Of a stretch of DNA of 64,000 bases, positions 1-13,436 are shown piece by piece. A program made the position numbers and the translations under genes. Each line of letters opens with the position of its first letter. Position 1 is the stretch's first letter. The DNA lies in contig NC_092093.1 in assembly GCF_045679555.1 (NCBI RefSeq), positions 63,570,390 through 63,634,389 on the forward strand, written 5' to 3'. The stretch comes from Salvelinus alpinus (lineage: Eukaryota; Chordata; Actinopteri; Salmoniformes; Salmonidae). The notes below the pieces were generated by a model, which ran no database searches, had not been told where the DNA came from, and was given only the letters and a program-made list of their open reading frames with translations.

Positions 1-1264
1 CTCCATGCAGATCTCCTCTAGAGCAGTGATGTTTTGGGGCTGTTGCTGGGCAACACGGACTTTCAACTCCCTCCAAAGATTTTCTATGGGGTTGAGATCT
101 GGAGACTGGCTAGGCCACTCCAGGACCTTGAAATGCTTCTTACGAAGCCACTCCTTCATTGCCCGGGCGGTGTGTTTGGGATCATTGTCATGCTGAAAGA
201 CCCAGCCACGTTTCATCTTCAATGCCCTTGCTGATGGAAGGAGGTTTTCACTCAAAATCTCACGATACATGGCCCCATTCATTCTTTCCTTTACACGGAT
301 CAGTCGTCCTGGTCCCTTTGCAGAAAAACAGCCCCAAAGCATGATATTTCCACCCCCATGCTTCACAGTAGGTATGGTGTTCTTTGGATGCAACTCAGCA
401 TTCTTTGTCCTCCAAACACGACGAGTTCTATTTTGGTTTCACCTGACCATATGACATTCTCCCAATCTTCTTCTGGATCATCCAAATGCTCTCTAGCAAA
501 CTTCAGACGGGCCTGGACATGTACTGGCTTAAGCAGGGGGACACGTCTGGCACTGCAGGATTTGAGTCCCTGGCGGCGTAGTGTGTTACTGATGGTAGGC
601 TTTGTTACTTTGGTCCCAGCTCTCTGCAGGTCATTCACTAGGTCCCCCCGTGTGGTTCTGGGATTTTTGCTCACCGGTCTTGTGATCATTTTGACCCCAC
701 GGGGTGAGATCTTGCGTGGAGCCCCAGATCGAGGGAGATTATCAGTGGTCTTGTATGTCTTCCATTTCCTAATAATTGCTCCCACAGTTGATTTCTCAAA
801 CCAAGCTGCTTACCTATTGCAGATTCAGTCTTCCCAGCCTGGTGCAGGTCTACAATTTTGTTTCTGGTGTCCTTTGACAGCTCTTTGGTCTTGGCCATAG
901 TGGAGTTTGGAGTGTGACTGTTTGAGGTTGTGGACAGGTGTCTTTTATACTGATAACAAGTTCAAACAGGTGCCATTAATACAGGTAACGAGTGGAGGAC
1001 AGAGGAGCCTCTTAAATAAGAAGTTACAGGTCTGTGAGAGCCAGAAATCTTGCTTGTTTGTAGGTGACCAAATACTTATTTTCCACCATAATTTGCAAAT
1101 AAATTCATTAAAAATCCTACAATGTGATTTTCTGGATTTTCTTTTCTCATTTTGTCTGTCATAGTTGAAGTGTACCTATGATGAAAATTACAGGCCTCTC
1201 TCATCTTTTTAAGTGGGAGAACTTGCACAATTGGTGGCTGACTAAATACTTTTTTGCCCCACTG
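1..1264 (-). mobile_element. Tc1-like transposon, partial (runs off window start)
   Basis: Tc1/mariner-superfamily DNA transposon inside an lnx2 intron, oriented on the minus strand. The 5' terminal inverted repeat ends at 1264 (cagtggggcaaaaaag read on the minus strand) against a TA-rich junction at 1265-1274. The transposase begins with [20 protein letters not shown] at 898 on the minus strand and its C-terminal half continues to the window edge, so the 3' end of the element lies outside. The reading frame is broken: the N-terminal helix-turn-helix and the following [14 protein letters not shown] region are in different frames, and the catalytic part is out of frame again. It is therefore a dead copy. 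The TIR resembles that of the neighbouring element at 1275-2865 but internal sequence differs clearly, so these are related subfamilies rather than a recent tandem duplication. Confidence 0.9.
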
Positions 1265-1274
1265 TATATATATA

Positions 1275-2966
<1,692 letters not shown>

Positions 2967-5900
2967 GACCTGTCCCAGTGTGTGACCTGTAAGGAAAAAC
3001 ACATCACTGTGAAGAAGGAGCCTCATGAGTCTCTGGGTATGACCGTGGCCGGGGGGCGGGGCAGCAAGAGCGGCGAGCTGCCCATCTTTGTGACCAGCGT
3101 CCAACCACATGGCTGCCTGTCACGGGTTGGACGAATCAAACAAGGTGAGCTGTGGGCTACATCACAGCCTGTTAGATTGTCGAGGCCAAGTTCCTATTTG
3201 GTTTGGCTCATTATCTGCCACAGCTACATTCTCAGGGGTCAGTGTTGGAATGTTCTCTCTCAGGACTCTTTGTCCTTAAGTAACAATGTATTTCTCTATG
3301 TCCCTCTCACTCCTTCTATCTCTCCCTCTTTCTCTCTTTCTCTGCACTCTTTCGGTTCTTCACTCTGCCTCACCAACTCCTGTTTTCCCTGTCTCTGTTT
3401 TCCTCTCTCTCTCATTCTCTCTCTGTCCCCTCCTCTCCTGCAGGTGACATCCTCCTCAGTATCAACGACCAGGACCTGACCTACCTGAGCCACAGCGAGG
3501 CGGTGGGCACCCTGAAGGCCAGTGCGGCGTCACCCTCCGTCCAGCTGAGGGCGCTGGAGGTCAGCATGGTGGAGGAGCCGGACCAGGACCAGAGCCCCGA
3601 GAACCAGCTGCTGCCCACACACCACCACACACACGACTCGGACTACGACTCCTCCTGGTCCCCCTCCTGGGTCCTGTGGCTCGGCCTGCCCAGGTAAACA
3701 GGAGATATAGAAGACATACCTCGTTGGGTTGGACTCACCTGGGGTGGTTGGGATGTTGGGAGTTTGTGTGTGAAAATATTGCTTTGATTTATTTTGTGTT
3801 TTCATATTAGTGTAGGTGAAGCAGAGGAGACAAGGAAAGGAAGCAAGTTGACTAGTGAGATCCACCCCATGATTCACCTGAAGTAATCTGTGGAGAATGT
3901 GTAGTCGGAGCATTTGTGTTGATCTTGATTCGAGTGTGTTCTGTGTTGGGATGTAAATGTCACACAAATCATGTATTATGTGTGTGTGTGTGTGTGTTGA
4001 TATGTGTGTGTGTTGACGTGTCTGTGTGTTGACATGTGTGTGTGTTGACATGTGTGTGTTGTCCTGAACGGCGCTGTAAACATCAACAGCTGTGGATTAT
4101 CAACTGAGGGGCATGTGGTGACATCCCCAATGTCTCTCCCCCATTCATCCTTCTGAGACTGGTACAGAGAGGACAGCCTCAAACTCACCCCTCCCTTTAT
4201 CTATCGCTCTCTCCTTTTGTTCCGCTCTGTCTCTCTTCCCTCTCTGAATCTCCCTTCCTCCAACTCTCTTTTCCTCCCCACCTTGGTCTTTCTCCTTTCA
4301 CCCGTTCTCTTGCCCTACTTCCCTCTCTCTCTAAACCTGGCCCCGCCCTCTCTCTCTAAACCTGGCCCCTCCATCTCTCTAAATTTGGCCCCGCCCTCTC
4401 TCTCTAAACCTGCCCCCCCTCCCTCTCTCTAAACCTGTCCCCCCCCCTCCCTCCCTCCCTCTCTAAACCTGCCCCCCCCTCCCTCTCTCTCTAAACCTGC
4501 CCCCCCCTCCCTCTCTCTCTAAACCTGGCCCCCCCTCCCTCTCTCTCTAAACCTGCCCCCCCTCCCTCTCTCATTAAACCTGGCCCCTCCCTCTCTCTCT
4601 CACTAAACCTGCCCCCCCCCCTCCCTCTCTCACTAAACCTGCCCCCCCTCCCTCTCTCTCTAAACCTGGCCCCTCCCTCCCTCTCTCTCTAAACCTGGCC
4701 CCTCCTCCCTCTCTCTCTAAACCTGGCCCCCCACTCCCTCTCTCTCTAAACCTGGCCCCTCCTCCCTCTCTCTCTCTCTAAACCTGCCCCCCCCCCTCCC
4801 TCCCTCTCTAAACCTGGCCCTCTCCCTCTCTAAACCTGGCCCCTCCCTCTCTCTCTCACTAAACCTGCCCCCCCCCCTCTCTCTCTAAACCTGGCTCCTC
4901 CTCCCTCTCTCTCTCTCTAAACCTGGCCCCCCCCTCCCTCTCTCTCTAAACCTGGCCCCCCCTCCCTCCCTCTCTAAACCTGGCCCCCTCCCTCTCTAAA
5001 CCTGCCCCCCCCCCTCCCTCCCTCTCTAAACCTGGCCCCCCCTCCCTCCCTCTCTAAACCTGGCCCCCTCCCTCTCTAAACCTGCCCCCCCCCCCTCCCT
5101 CCCTCTCTAAACCTGGCCCTCTCCCTCTCTAAACCTGGCCCCTCCCTCTCCCTCACTAAACCCGGCCACTCCCTCTCCCTCACTAAACCTGGCCCCTCCC
5201 TCTGCCTCTCAACCTGGCCCCTCCCTCTGCCTCTCAACATGGCCCCTCCCTCTCAACATGGCCCTCCCTCTCAACATGGCCCCTCCCTCTCTCTCTAAAC
5301 CTGTCCCCCCCCCTCCCTCTCTCTCTAAACCTGGCCCTCCCTCTCTCTCTAAACCTGGCCTCCTCCCTCTCTCTCTAAACCTGCCCCCCCTCCCTCTCTC
5401 TCTAAACCTGCCCCCCCCCCCCTCCCTCTAAACCTGGCCCTCTCCCTCCCTCTAAACCTGGCCCTCTCTCTAAACCTGCACCCCCTCCCTCTCTCCCTAA
5501 ACCTGGCCCCCCCTCCCTCTCTCACTAAACCTGGCCCCCCCCCTCCCTCTCTCACTAAACCTGCCCCCCCCCTCCCTCTCTCACTAAACCTGGCCCCCCC
5601 CTCCCTCTCTCACTAAACCTGCCCCCCCCTCTCTCTCTCTCTAAACCTGCCCCCCCTCCCTCTCTCTCTAAACCTTCCCCCCCTCCCTCTCTCTCTAAAC
5701 CTGCCCCCCCCCTCCCTCTCTCTCTAAACCTGGCCCCCCCTCCCTCCCTCTCTAAACCTGCCCCCCCCCTCTCTCTTTAAACCTGCCCCCTCCCTCCCTC
5801 TAAACCTGCCCCCTCCCTCCCTCCCTCCCTCTCTCTCTAAACCTGGCCCCTCCCTCCCTCTCTCTCTAAACCTGCCCCCCCCCCTCCCTCCCTCTCTAAA

Positions 5901-7213
5901 CCTGGCCCCTCCCTCTCCCTCACTAAACCTGGCCCCTCCCTCCCTCTCAACATGGCCCCTCCCTCCCTCTCAACATGGCCCCTCCCTCTCCTCCTTCTAA
6001 ACCTGGCCCCTCCCTCTCCCTCTAAACCTGGCTCCTCCCTCTCCCTCTAAACCTGGCTCCTCCCTCTCCCTCTAAGCCTGGCCCCTCCCTCTCCCTCTAA
6101 ACCTGACTCCTCCCTCTCCCTCTAAGCCTGGCTCCTCCCGCTCTCTCTCCCCCTTCTTCTGTCTCCCTCACTAAAACACTGATTCATTCTTTCCATCCAT
6201 TTATCTCAGCTTCCTTCACAGTAGCCATGAGATTGTTCTGCGTAGAAGTCACCCTGGGAGCTGGGGCTTCAGCATCGTTGGGGGATACGAGGAAAACCAT
6301 AGCAACCAGGCATTCTTCATCAAGACCATTGTCCTTGGAACACCTGCATACTATGATGGCCGCCTCAAGTAAGCCATCATTCATGTTGTTGGCTTGTGAG
6401 CATAAAGACACATTTCCATTCTTTGTAAGTTAATAGGCAATAAAGTATACACACACACACATATATATATACATACATACATACATACATACATACATAC
6501 ATACATACATACATACATACATACAAACACACCCACACACATACATACATACACACCCACACACACAGAGTATATAAAACATTAAGGGCACCTGCTCTTT
6601 CCATGACAGACTTACCAGGTGAAAGCTATGATCCCCTATTGTCACTTGTTAAATCCACTTCAATCAGTGTAGATGAAGGGGAGGAGACAGGTTAAATAAG
6701 GATTTTTAAGCCTTAAGACAATTGAGACATTGAATGGCACACATACACAATCCGAGGGTGAACGGGAAAGACAAAAGATTTAAGTGCCTTTGAATGGGGT
6801 ATGGTAGTAGGTGCTAGGCACATCTGTTTGTGTCAAGAGCTACAACGCTGCTGGGTTTTTCAGGCTCAACAGTTGCCCGTGTGTATCAAGAATGGTCCAC
6901 CATCCAAAGGACATCCCGCCAACTTGACACAATTGTGGGAAACATGGGCCAGCATCCCTGTGAAATGCTTGACACCTTGTAGAATCCATTCCCCTTGAGG
7001 GGAATTGAGGCTGTTCTGAGGGTAAAGGATGGGGTGTTCTTAATGATGTTCCCCTCTGTGTCCCCTCTGTTCCCTAGGTGTGGGGACATGATAGTGGCGG
7101 TTAACGGGCTGTCTACGGCTGGGATGAGCCACTCAGCCCTGGTACCCATGCTGAAGGAGCAGCGTAGCAGAGTGGCTCTCACCGTGGTCTCCTGGCCTGG
7201 CAGCCTGGCATAG
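2967..7213 (+). CDS. lnx2: Ligand of Numb protein X 2, C-terminal part (PDZ3-PDZ4), four 3' exons
   Basis: LNX proteins are RING-type E3 ubiquitin ligases with four PDZ domains; LNX1 and LNX2 bind the fate determinant Numb. Here only the last 240 residues are inside the window. Exons: 2967-3144, 3444-3693, 6210-6368 and 7078-7213 (stop TAG 7211-7213). All junctions are GT-AG, phases match, and the sum is 723 bases. Exons 1-2 encode PDZ3 (carboxylate loop [26 protein letters not shown]). Exons 3-4 encode PDZ4 ([31 protein letters not shown]), ending [10 protein letters not shown] linker [17 protein letters not shown] joins them, as in the family. The upstream RING and Numb-binding exons lie before the window. 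LNX2 is preferred over LNX1 because the neighbours (rpl21, usp12, gpr12, wasf3) are those of human LNX2 on chromosome 13; the sequence alone resembles both. The intron at 3694-6209 holds a large pyrimidine-rich array. Confidence 0.88.
3979..4062 (+). repeat. GT-rich microsatellite with ttgac/ttgat interruptions
   Basis: Degenerate tgtgtgtgt blocks interrupted by ttgatatg and ttgacatg, within lnx2 intron 3694-6209. Confidence 0.85.
4318..6150 (+). repeat. Pyrimidine-rich minisatellite, ccctctctctctaaacctgg type
   Basis: About 1.8 kb of irregular tandem repeats of roughly 20-30 bp. Each has a C-run, a CCCTCTCTCT tract and the motif ctaaacctg(g). Dozens of copies vary in C-run and CT length; late copies change to ctcaacatgg and ctaagcctgg. 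It fills most of the lnx2 intron 3694-6209 and ends about 60 bp before the next acceptor. The sense strand is almost pure pyrimidine with a branch-site-like ctaaac in each unit. Confidence 0.93.
6450..6568 (+). repeat. (CA)n / (ACAT)n microsatellite
   Basis: A cacaca stretch, then about 18 acat tetranucleotides and mixed acacacc repeats, inside lnx2 intron 6369-7077. Confidence 0.9.
6569..7022 (+). repeat. Unclassified salmonid interspersed repeat
   Basis: The segment starting near aaaacattaagggcacctg and running to about gaggctgttctgagg matches, from memory, a repeat that is frequent in salmonid genomes. I see no open frame or clear terminal repeats. It abuts the last lnx2 coding exon (7078). 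Confidence 0.55.
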
Positions 7214-8275
7214 AACCGGGTCAAACTGCACTGGAGCCAAACGTCACTGGACTGCATCATGCCATGCTGAAATTACTCTAGACTGTATCTAACCAGGGCC
7301 AAATCATGCTAGACTGCATCGAAACCCAGCTATGGTGCCAAATCATGCCATACTGAAATTGCTCTGGATCGGACCTACTGTAACCTGGGACAAATCACAT
7401 GGACTTCATCAAACCAGGCTTGAACCTGGCCCTCCTAGGCAAAATCCCTTGATACTAGGCTGGACTGTGCCAGCCCCACACCACACTGCACTGCACTCAC
7501 ACATACTGATGTGTTCATACAGATGTAGGATCTTCATTTGATATACCCTGTTGCAGAACTATCCTGCAATGCAGGACATTTCAAACTTGTAGTGTATGAG
7601 GTTTAAAAAGGCTTCGGAAGTTTGTAATGTCCACTTTAAAATTTCAGACTTAATTTTTCCTTACGAAAAATGTATCAAAACGCTACAAAAATGTCCATTC
7701 TTTAAACATTTCCTGCTGTAGCAAACTGGCTGAAATGAAGAACCTATATCTGTATGGTCATGTTACCGGTCTTCACTCCCACACAGAGAGAGTGGGACCC
7801 TCTGTTAAAGGACAGTATATCATCTCTGTTTCTCTTCACTGGACTCCAGTAGTAGATACCAGGGGCATATTCACGTGGCCGCAACGTTACAGAACGTTTC
7901 AGATAGAAATTCCCTGCATAGAAGAGGATTCTCTGCCACGTAGAATAATGAAATAGATCAGCTTTAGGCCATGTATGTCTGTCATTATAAAACGCTTCTA
8001 GGATTATGTTCAGGAGGAGAAATCATTTTGAAACAAGTTCAGGTAACACCTGTTTCCAATTCGTTTTTTAAATTCACCCAGTCGCTCCTACTGAATACAA
8101 CCCAACTGAATAAACCCAGGCCTTACCAAATACCTGCCATGCCCTGGAGGCCCGACCCGCCCCCCTGGACACAGCCTTAGGCCTCATCACCGTGACGACC
8201 CAGCCGTCAGCTTGCTGGGGTTTTATACGTGTGTGAATGTGTGTTCTGCGGTTTAATAAAGACTTCCCACAGAGC
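7214..8275 (+). other. lnx2: lnx2 3' UTR with polyadenylation signal AATAAA at 8255-8260
   Basis: Follows the lnx2 stop. The first good AATAAA is at 8255-8260 (gtttaataaagac), followed by a GT-rich downstream stretch at about 8305-8325 (cttgtgtgtgtctg). The UTR contains an embedded MITE at about 7518-7757. Confidence 0.65.
7518..7757. mobile_element. Short inverted-repeat (MITE-like) element in lnx2 3' UTR
   Basis: Begins acagatgtaggatcttcatt and ends with the imperfect inverted copy aatgaagaacctatatctgt. A second copy at about 59232-59511 shares the ends and the core (gcaatgc, gtagt-at-gaggtttaaaaa, tttcagact), which shows it is a dispersed non-autonomous element. No coding potential. Confidence 0.75.
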
Positions 8276-8399
8276 GCATACGAGTCAGTTCTCTTACCTA
8301 GAAGTCCATCCACTGTGCTTGTGTGTGTCTGCCACCTCTGCCTGGCCCCACACCTTCATAGTGAAAGAGGAAAACATGTCTTTGGCACGCTAGTTTACT

Positions 8400-8580
8400 G
8401 GAGTCAGTTCAGTACCTGGATGCATTTATATTTTAGCAGATGCAACTTACACGAGCAATTTGGGTTAAGAGCCTTGCTCAGGGGCACAAACCGATTTTTC
8501 AAGTAGTTGGTTCGGGGTTTCAAACCAGCAACCTTTCAGTTACTGGCCTAACACTCTTAACCACTAGGCTCCCTGCCGTG
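8400..8580 (-). repeat. SINE-like remnant
   Basis: Contains gcaacctttcagttactggc followed by ctaaccactaggctccctgcc, the inverted tRNA-like head shared with salmonid HpaI-type SINEs, plus a diverged body. Old copy. Confidence 0.55.
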
Positions 8581-8589
8581 TGTGTTCAG

Positions 8590-9070
8590 TCAGTTCCGTT
8601 GGTGTCTTGTGAGCACTGAGAAGAGCATGCGAGTGTTGATATATTTAGAGCACACAGACTCTTGGCTATTTTAAGTGCCATTTCTTCTTCAACCAGATCA
8701 CCCCTCCCCTGGATGAAAGGAACAGACGATATGAAAGTGCCATTATTGGAGGCACTTAGCAAATGCCCATCAACCGAATATTATTGCTAAACATGTTGCA
8801 TGGTGCATTACACAACCATTAACGTCAGACACAAATCCAGACCTGCAGTAATGAGGATTTATTTGATACATAACTGAAAGCGCAAAGTATAGGTTCCCCT
8901 TCCACAGGTTTCAGAACACCCCCGTGGTTCTGACGGACCAGTCCATGTCAGAGCATGGGTGTTACATGGTGTAGGAGCTAGTGTTACGGAGTTGGGCAGC
9001 CAGTCTGCTTGTCTCAGACCGTGTGGACACAGTCCCCGACTCCAACTGAGTCTGATGGGACGACTTAAGA
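8590..9070. other. Intergenic, no gene seen
   Basis: No supported open frame or repeat boundary between the SINE remnant and the next SINE. Confidence 0.5.
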
Positions 9071-9072
9071 CT

Positions 9073-9478
9073 TACATTTACATTTACATTTTAGTCATTT
9101 AGCAGACGCTCTTATCCAGAGCGACTTACAGTAGAGTGCATACATTTTATTACATTTTTACATACTGAGACAAGGATATCCCTACCGGCCAAGAGCAGAC
9201 GCTCTTATCCAGAGCGACTTACAGTAGAGTGCATACATTTTATTACATTTTTTTTTTTTTTTACATACTGAGACAAGGATATCCCTACCGGCCAAACCCT
9301 CCCTAACCCGGACGACGCTATGCCAATTGTGCGTCGCCCCACGGATCTCCCGGTTGCGGCCGGCTGCGACAGAGCCTGGGCGCGAACCCAACCCAGCCTG
9401 GGCGCGAACCCAGAGACTCTGGTGGCGCAGCTAGCACTGCGATGCAGTGCCCTAGACCACTGCGCCACCCGGGAGATC
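9073..9478 (-). repeat. tRNA-derived SINE, inverted, with internal duplications
   Basis: Read on the minus strand, it has a tRNA-like head at about 9478 (gtggcgcagtggtctagggc, then a B-box-like gggttcgcgcccaggctg). It is followed by a body and then the widespread fish module cgctctggataagagcgtctg near 9100-9220. The module cagacgctcttatccagagc occurs twice (about 9103 and 9197) and acccagcctgggcgcgaaccc is doubled near 9390-9412, so the copy has internal tandem duplications. Confidence 0.8.
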
Positions 9479-9489
9479 CTTGTCTTTAT

Positions 9490-11083
9490 TTGCTCTGATC
9501 TTAACTTTTTTTGCACATAATGTTTGCCATCATTTCCCATGACTGAAAAGAGCTTCTGGACATCAGAACAGCTATCACTAATAGAGGTGGCGATTGGCAT
9601 CGTTCCCAGACCAGGCCCTAATCCCCAACACTCATAGAAGGGGAATACTGCGCTATAGAGGCCGGCGTGAGAGCACCCTGGTAAGACTATGTCGGCGAAT
9701 TAATAAAAATCGCCACTACCCTCTTACCTAATGTGCAATCGCTGGAAAATAAACTGGATGAGCTCCGTTTGAGACTATCCTATCAACGGGACATTAAGAA
9801 TTAATATACTATGGTTCTCGGAGTCATGACTGAACAAGGACATGAATAATAGAAACCTAGCAGTTTTTTTCTATGCACCAGCAGGACAGAACGGCAGAGT
9901 CCGGTAAGATCAAGGGTGAAGGTGTGTTTAACAGCTGGTGTGCAATCTCTAATATTAAGGAAGTCTCAAGGTTCTGCCCACTTGAGTTAGAATACCTCAA
10001 ACTGTAGACCACACTATTAACCAAGAGTTTGTATTTTGCGTAGCTGTCCATTTACCACCACAAACCAACGCTGGCACTAACACGGCACTCAACGAGTTGC
10101 ACAGGGCCACAAGCAAACAAGAAAATGCTCATCTAGGAAGCTCTCCTAGTTGCCGGTGATTTTGATGCAGGGAAACTCAAATCTGTTTTACCTCATTTCT
10201 ACCAGCAGTTCAGCTGTGCGACTAAAGGGATAAAAACTCTAGAGCACCTTGACTCCACACAGAGATGCATACAAAGTTCTCCGCTACCCTCCATTTGGAA
10301 AATCGGACCGTAATTCTATCCTCCCGATTCCTGCTTACAAGCAAAAACTCAAAAAGGTTGTACCAGTGACGCGTTCAATAGGGGAGTGGTCCGATGAAGG
10401 TACAGGACTGTTTTCAATAGGGGAGTGGTCCGATGAAGGTACAGGACTGTTTTCAATAGGGGAGTGGTCCGATGAAGGTACAGGACTGTTTTCAATAGGG
10501 GAGTGGTCCGATGAAGGTACAGGACTGTTTTCAATAGGGGAGTGGTCCGATGAAGGTACAGGACTGTTTTCAATAGGGGAGTGGTCCGATGAAGGTACAG
10601 GACTGTTTTCAATAGGGGAGTGGTCCGATGAAGGTACAGGACTGTTTTCAATAGGGGAGTGGTCCGATGAAGGTACAGGACTGTTTTCAATAGGGGAGTG
10701 GTCCGATGAAGGTACAGGACTGTTTTCAATAGGGGAGTGGTCCGATGAAGGTACAGGACTGTTTTCAATAGGGGAGTGGTCCGATGAAGGTACAGGACTG
10801 TTTTCAATAGGGGAGTGGTCCGATGAAGGTACAGGACTGTTTTCAGTAGGGGAGTGGTCCGATGAAGGTACAGGACTGTTTTCAATAGGGGAGTGGTCCG
10901 ATGAAGGTACAGGACTGTTTTCAATAGGGGAGTGGTCCGATGAAGGTACAGGACTGTTTTGCTAGCCCAGACTGGAATATGTTCCGGGATTCATCCAACG
11001 GCATTCGGGAGTTTACCACATCAGTCATCGGATTCATTAATATGGGAATCGACAACGCTGTCCCAACAGTGACCATATAGGTA
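9490..11083 (+). mobile_element. LINE fragment (5' endonuclease region), degraded
   Basis: Translated pieces in shifting frames look like the apurinic-endonuclease part of a fish non-LTR retrotransposon. They include ELL.IRTAIT (9550), LPNVQSLENKLDELRLRLSYQ (9730-9785), YHHKPTLALTRH (10055) and LDSTQRDAYKVLRYPPFGKSD (10247-10310). After an internal minisatellite the frame continues as DWNMFRDS then SVIGFINMGIDNAVPTVTI (10970-11078). The RT domain is absent, because the copy is interrupted by a Tc1 at 11084. Many breaks; inactive. Clade not assigned with certainty (L1/Tx1- or L2-like). Confidence 0.65.
10375..10959 (+). repeat. 15-copy, 39-bp in-frame minisatellite inside the LINE
   Basis: Fifteen head-to-tail copies of a 39-bp unit (13 codons, SIGEWSDEGTGLF) that are almost identical; one copy has V for I. 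The array lies within a 238-codon open stretch (10249-10965). Flanking LINE sequence (KVVPVTR before, DWNMFRD after) shows that the unit was born from the LINE's own coding sequence, which in related elements reads roughly RSVxxWSDEAxxxLQDCF. Near identity of units implies recent expansion or homogenisation. Confidence 0.95.
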
Positions 11084-11800
11084 CAGTGTCTTCAGAAAGT
11101 ATTCCTACCCCTTGACTTATTCCAGTGTTACAGCCTGAATTCCAAATTACTTAAATAGATCCCATGTCCATCTACACACAATGACAGAGTGAACACATAT
11201 TTAGACAATTCAGCAAAATATTGAAAATTAAATACAGACATCTAATTTACTTAAGTATTCACACCTGAGTCAATACTTTGTAGAACCACCTTTGGCAGCA
11301 ATTACAGCTGTTAGTCCTTCTGGGTAAATCTAAGAGCTTTCCACACCTGGATTGTGCATATTTGCCCATTATTCTTTTCAAACTGTCAAATTGGTTGTTG
11401 ATCATTGCTAGACAACCATTTTCAGGTCTTAGTCTTGCCACAGATCTTCAAGTAAACACTAACTCGGCCACTCAGGAACATTCACTGTGATCTTGGGTAA
11501 GGAACGCCAGTGTAGATTCAGCTTTGGGTTTTTAGGTTATTGTCCTGCTGAAAGGTGAATTCATATCCCTGTGTTTGGTGGAAAGCAGGCTGAACCAGGT
11601 TTTCCTCTAGGATTTTGCCTGTGCTGAACTCCATTTAAAAAAATATATATCCTGAAAACTCTCCAGTCCTTAACCACTACACACACACCCAGAACATGCA
11701 GCCACCACTATGTTTAAAAATATGGAGAGTGGTACTCTGTAATTTGTTGTATTTGTCCCAAACATAACTTGGGACAAAAAGTAGCAAATTCTCTTACAGC
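11084..11800 (-). mobile_element. Degraded Tc1-like element, partial
   Basis: Starts after TA with cagtgtcttcagaaagtatt, a Tc1-type inverted repeat, and contains the inverted C-terminal half of a transposase. Phrases such as tttggcagcaattacagctg and tattgtcctgctgaaaggtg are characteristic of the reverse strand of this family. The other end is lost near 11800. It is inserted in the LINE ending at 11083. Confidence 0.75.
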
Positions 11801-13245
11801 CCTAAAAGTTACACCTATGAGAAAGGGTCAGAGCTCAGACATACAGGTTGATGTGGTAGAGCCTAAAGACCCTCGTAGAGGCCAGTGTGTGTGTCATCTT
11901 CACTGAAAGGGCAGCAGTTGTGCGTTTTCAATCTTGTGCAGTAGGACCCATGTTTGTCATTTTCTGATATGGCCGTCACTTTTCCTTCACCCACTCAAAA
12001 CTGGTAGACTGGAAGTGTCACAGTGAGTTAGGCTACTACTCAAGTCCATTCAGTAACATTTCTGGTTCAAACACATTCAGAACTAAACCCTAGCCTCGGA
12101 GCCAACCTACTGCTTTGCTTTAGCCAACTGGTTGTCTTGACAAATGGCTTGGAAAGGCAACAATGTAGTATTGTAGAATGAAAGATCCGCCATCCAGCCT
12201 CAAACAAACCAGTCATTGACAGTGAAGTGAACCATTGCCCTTTAGGATAGTGAAGCTTCACACTCACGTGTATGGTTTCTCTCCACTGTGGCTCAGCCCG
12301 TGTATGGTGAGCCGGTAGCGGATCCAGAAGCTCATCACAGTTTAAGTGAGAAGGGTTTCTGTGGAAGAGAAACATCAACATCGTGGATTCCTCTCTGTAA
12401 CAAACACTATAATACCCATGTGTTTCTGACCTCCAGACACATTAACTTTCATCTATCAGTAAAAAAAAAATTGGATGTCCAGTCTTTGCCTGATCTAACA
12501 GAAATGTGAATTTCAAGCCCTAGGAGCTAGGATCTGATCTCTTTGGGACCATCTGTTGAAAGAGGCTATAGCTGGGCAGGACAGATATAAACACACCAAA
12601 CCTGTGTGCTTACAAAGATGGGCATCTAATTTCCAAGATTTATTGAAGGTGGCTTCGCAGTTGACAAAATAACAAATCAAACTTTTTTGGGACTTGTATC
12701 CTTTCCCCCATTTGAATTGTATAGGTGGTAAAGATGACAGTGTTTTGGTAAAGACCCACCTCTAACAAAACCGAGAGCAGGTCATTTACCACACTACATG
12801 GATTGACACACCTGAGGATATATTTTATTGGGCGATACCACTATTGGATAATACAGGGGTGTTTCAATTGACGCAATGGAAAGTTAACTAAATGGAAAGC
12901 AAATGTTTGTCTCGGTAGTCTAATAAGTATTTTCATTATTTTGGCGAAATATTGATGTTTAATAAATGAATATTGGACAGATGCTTTGTGATTTTATTCA
13001 CTCATCACCCTACATTTGACATTAGTTCGTTCCTGTTTGGAGGAAGTTAGGAACAGTGACTTGTTGTGAATCGATGCAAACAGCCTGATAGAGAAAGGAC
13101 TCATCATGGATATAACCGGTCTTAGCATGGACATTGCCATTGAGGGCTTGCATGTTTCCACCATTTTAAAGTAGTCAACTGGGTGGGAATTCCTATGGGT
13201 TATAGCCTCAATGGTGCTGCCCATGCTGTCACACACGCTATAACA
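11801..13245. other. Intergenic, no gene recognised
   Basis: Only short open frames without recognisable domains. In human this interval between LNX2 and RPL21 holds RASL11A, GTF3A and MTIF3; none is visible. Confidence 0.6.
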
Positions 13246-13248
13246 CAT

Positions 13249-13436
13249 ATGTGTCAAACTCATTCCAAGGTGAGCCAAGTGTCTGCAGGTTTTTGCTCCA
13301 CCCTTGTACTTGATTGAAGTCACTAATTAGTAAGAAACTCCCCTCCCCTGGTTGTTTAGGTCTTAATTATTATAGATTTATTTTTAAACTGCAGACACTC
13401 GGCCCTCCTTTCAACGAGTTTGACACCCCTGCTTTA
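13249..13436. mobile_element. hAT-like MITE
   Basis: Ends are gtgtcaaactcattccaagg and the inverted ttcaacgagtttgacacccc. The inside carries gcagacactcggccct and gtgtctgcaggttttt, a widespread fish MITE with imperfect palindromic structure. Confidence 0.75.

Noticed and set aside
2967-7213. Assignment as lnx1
   Set aside because: The peptide also resembles LNX1, but all neighbours belong to the LNX2 locus (rpl21, usp12, gpr12, wasf3) rather than the usp46/LNX1 locus.
10349-10924. Minus-strand open frame KTVLYLHRTTPLL repeats
   Set aside because: Opposite-strand shadow of the LINE minisatellite.
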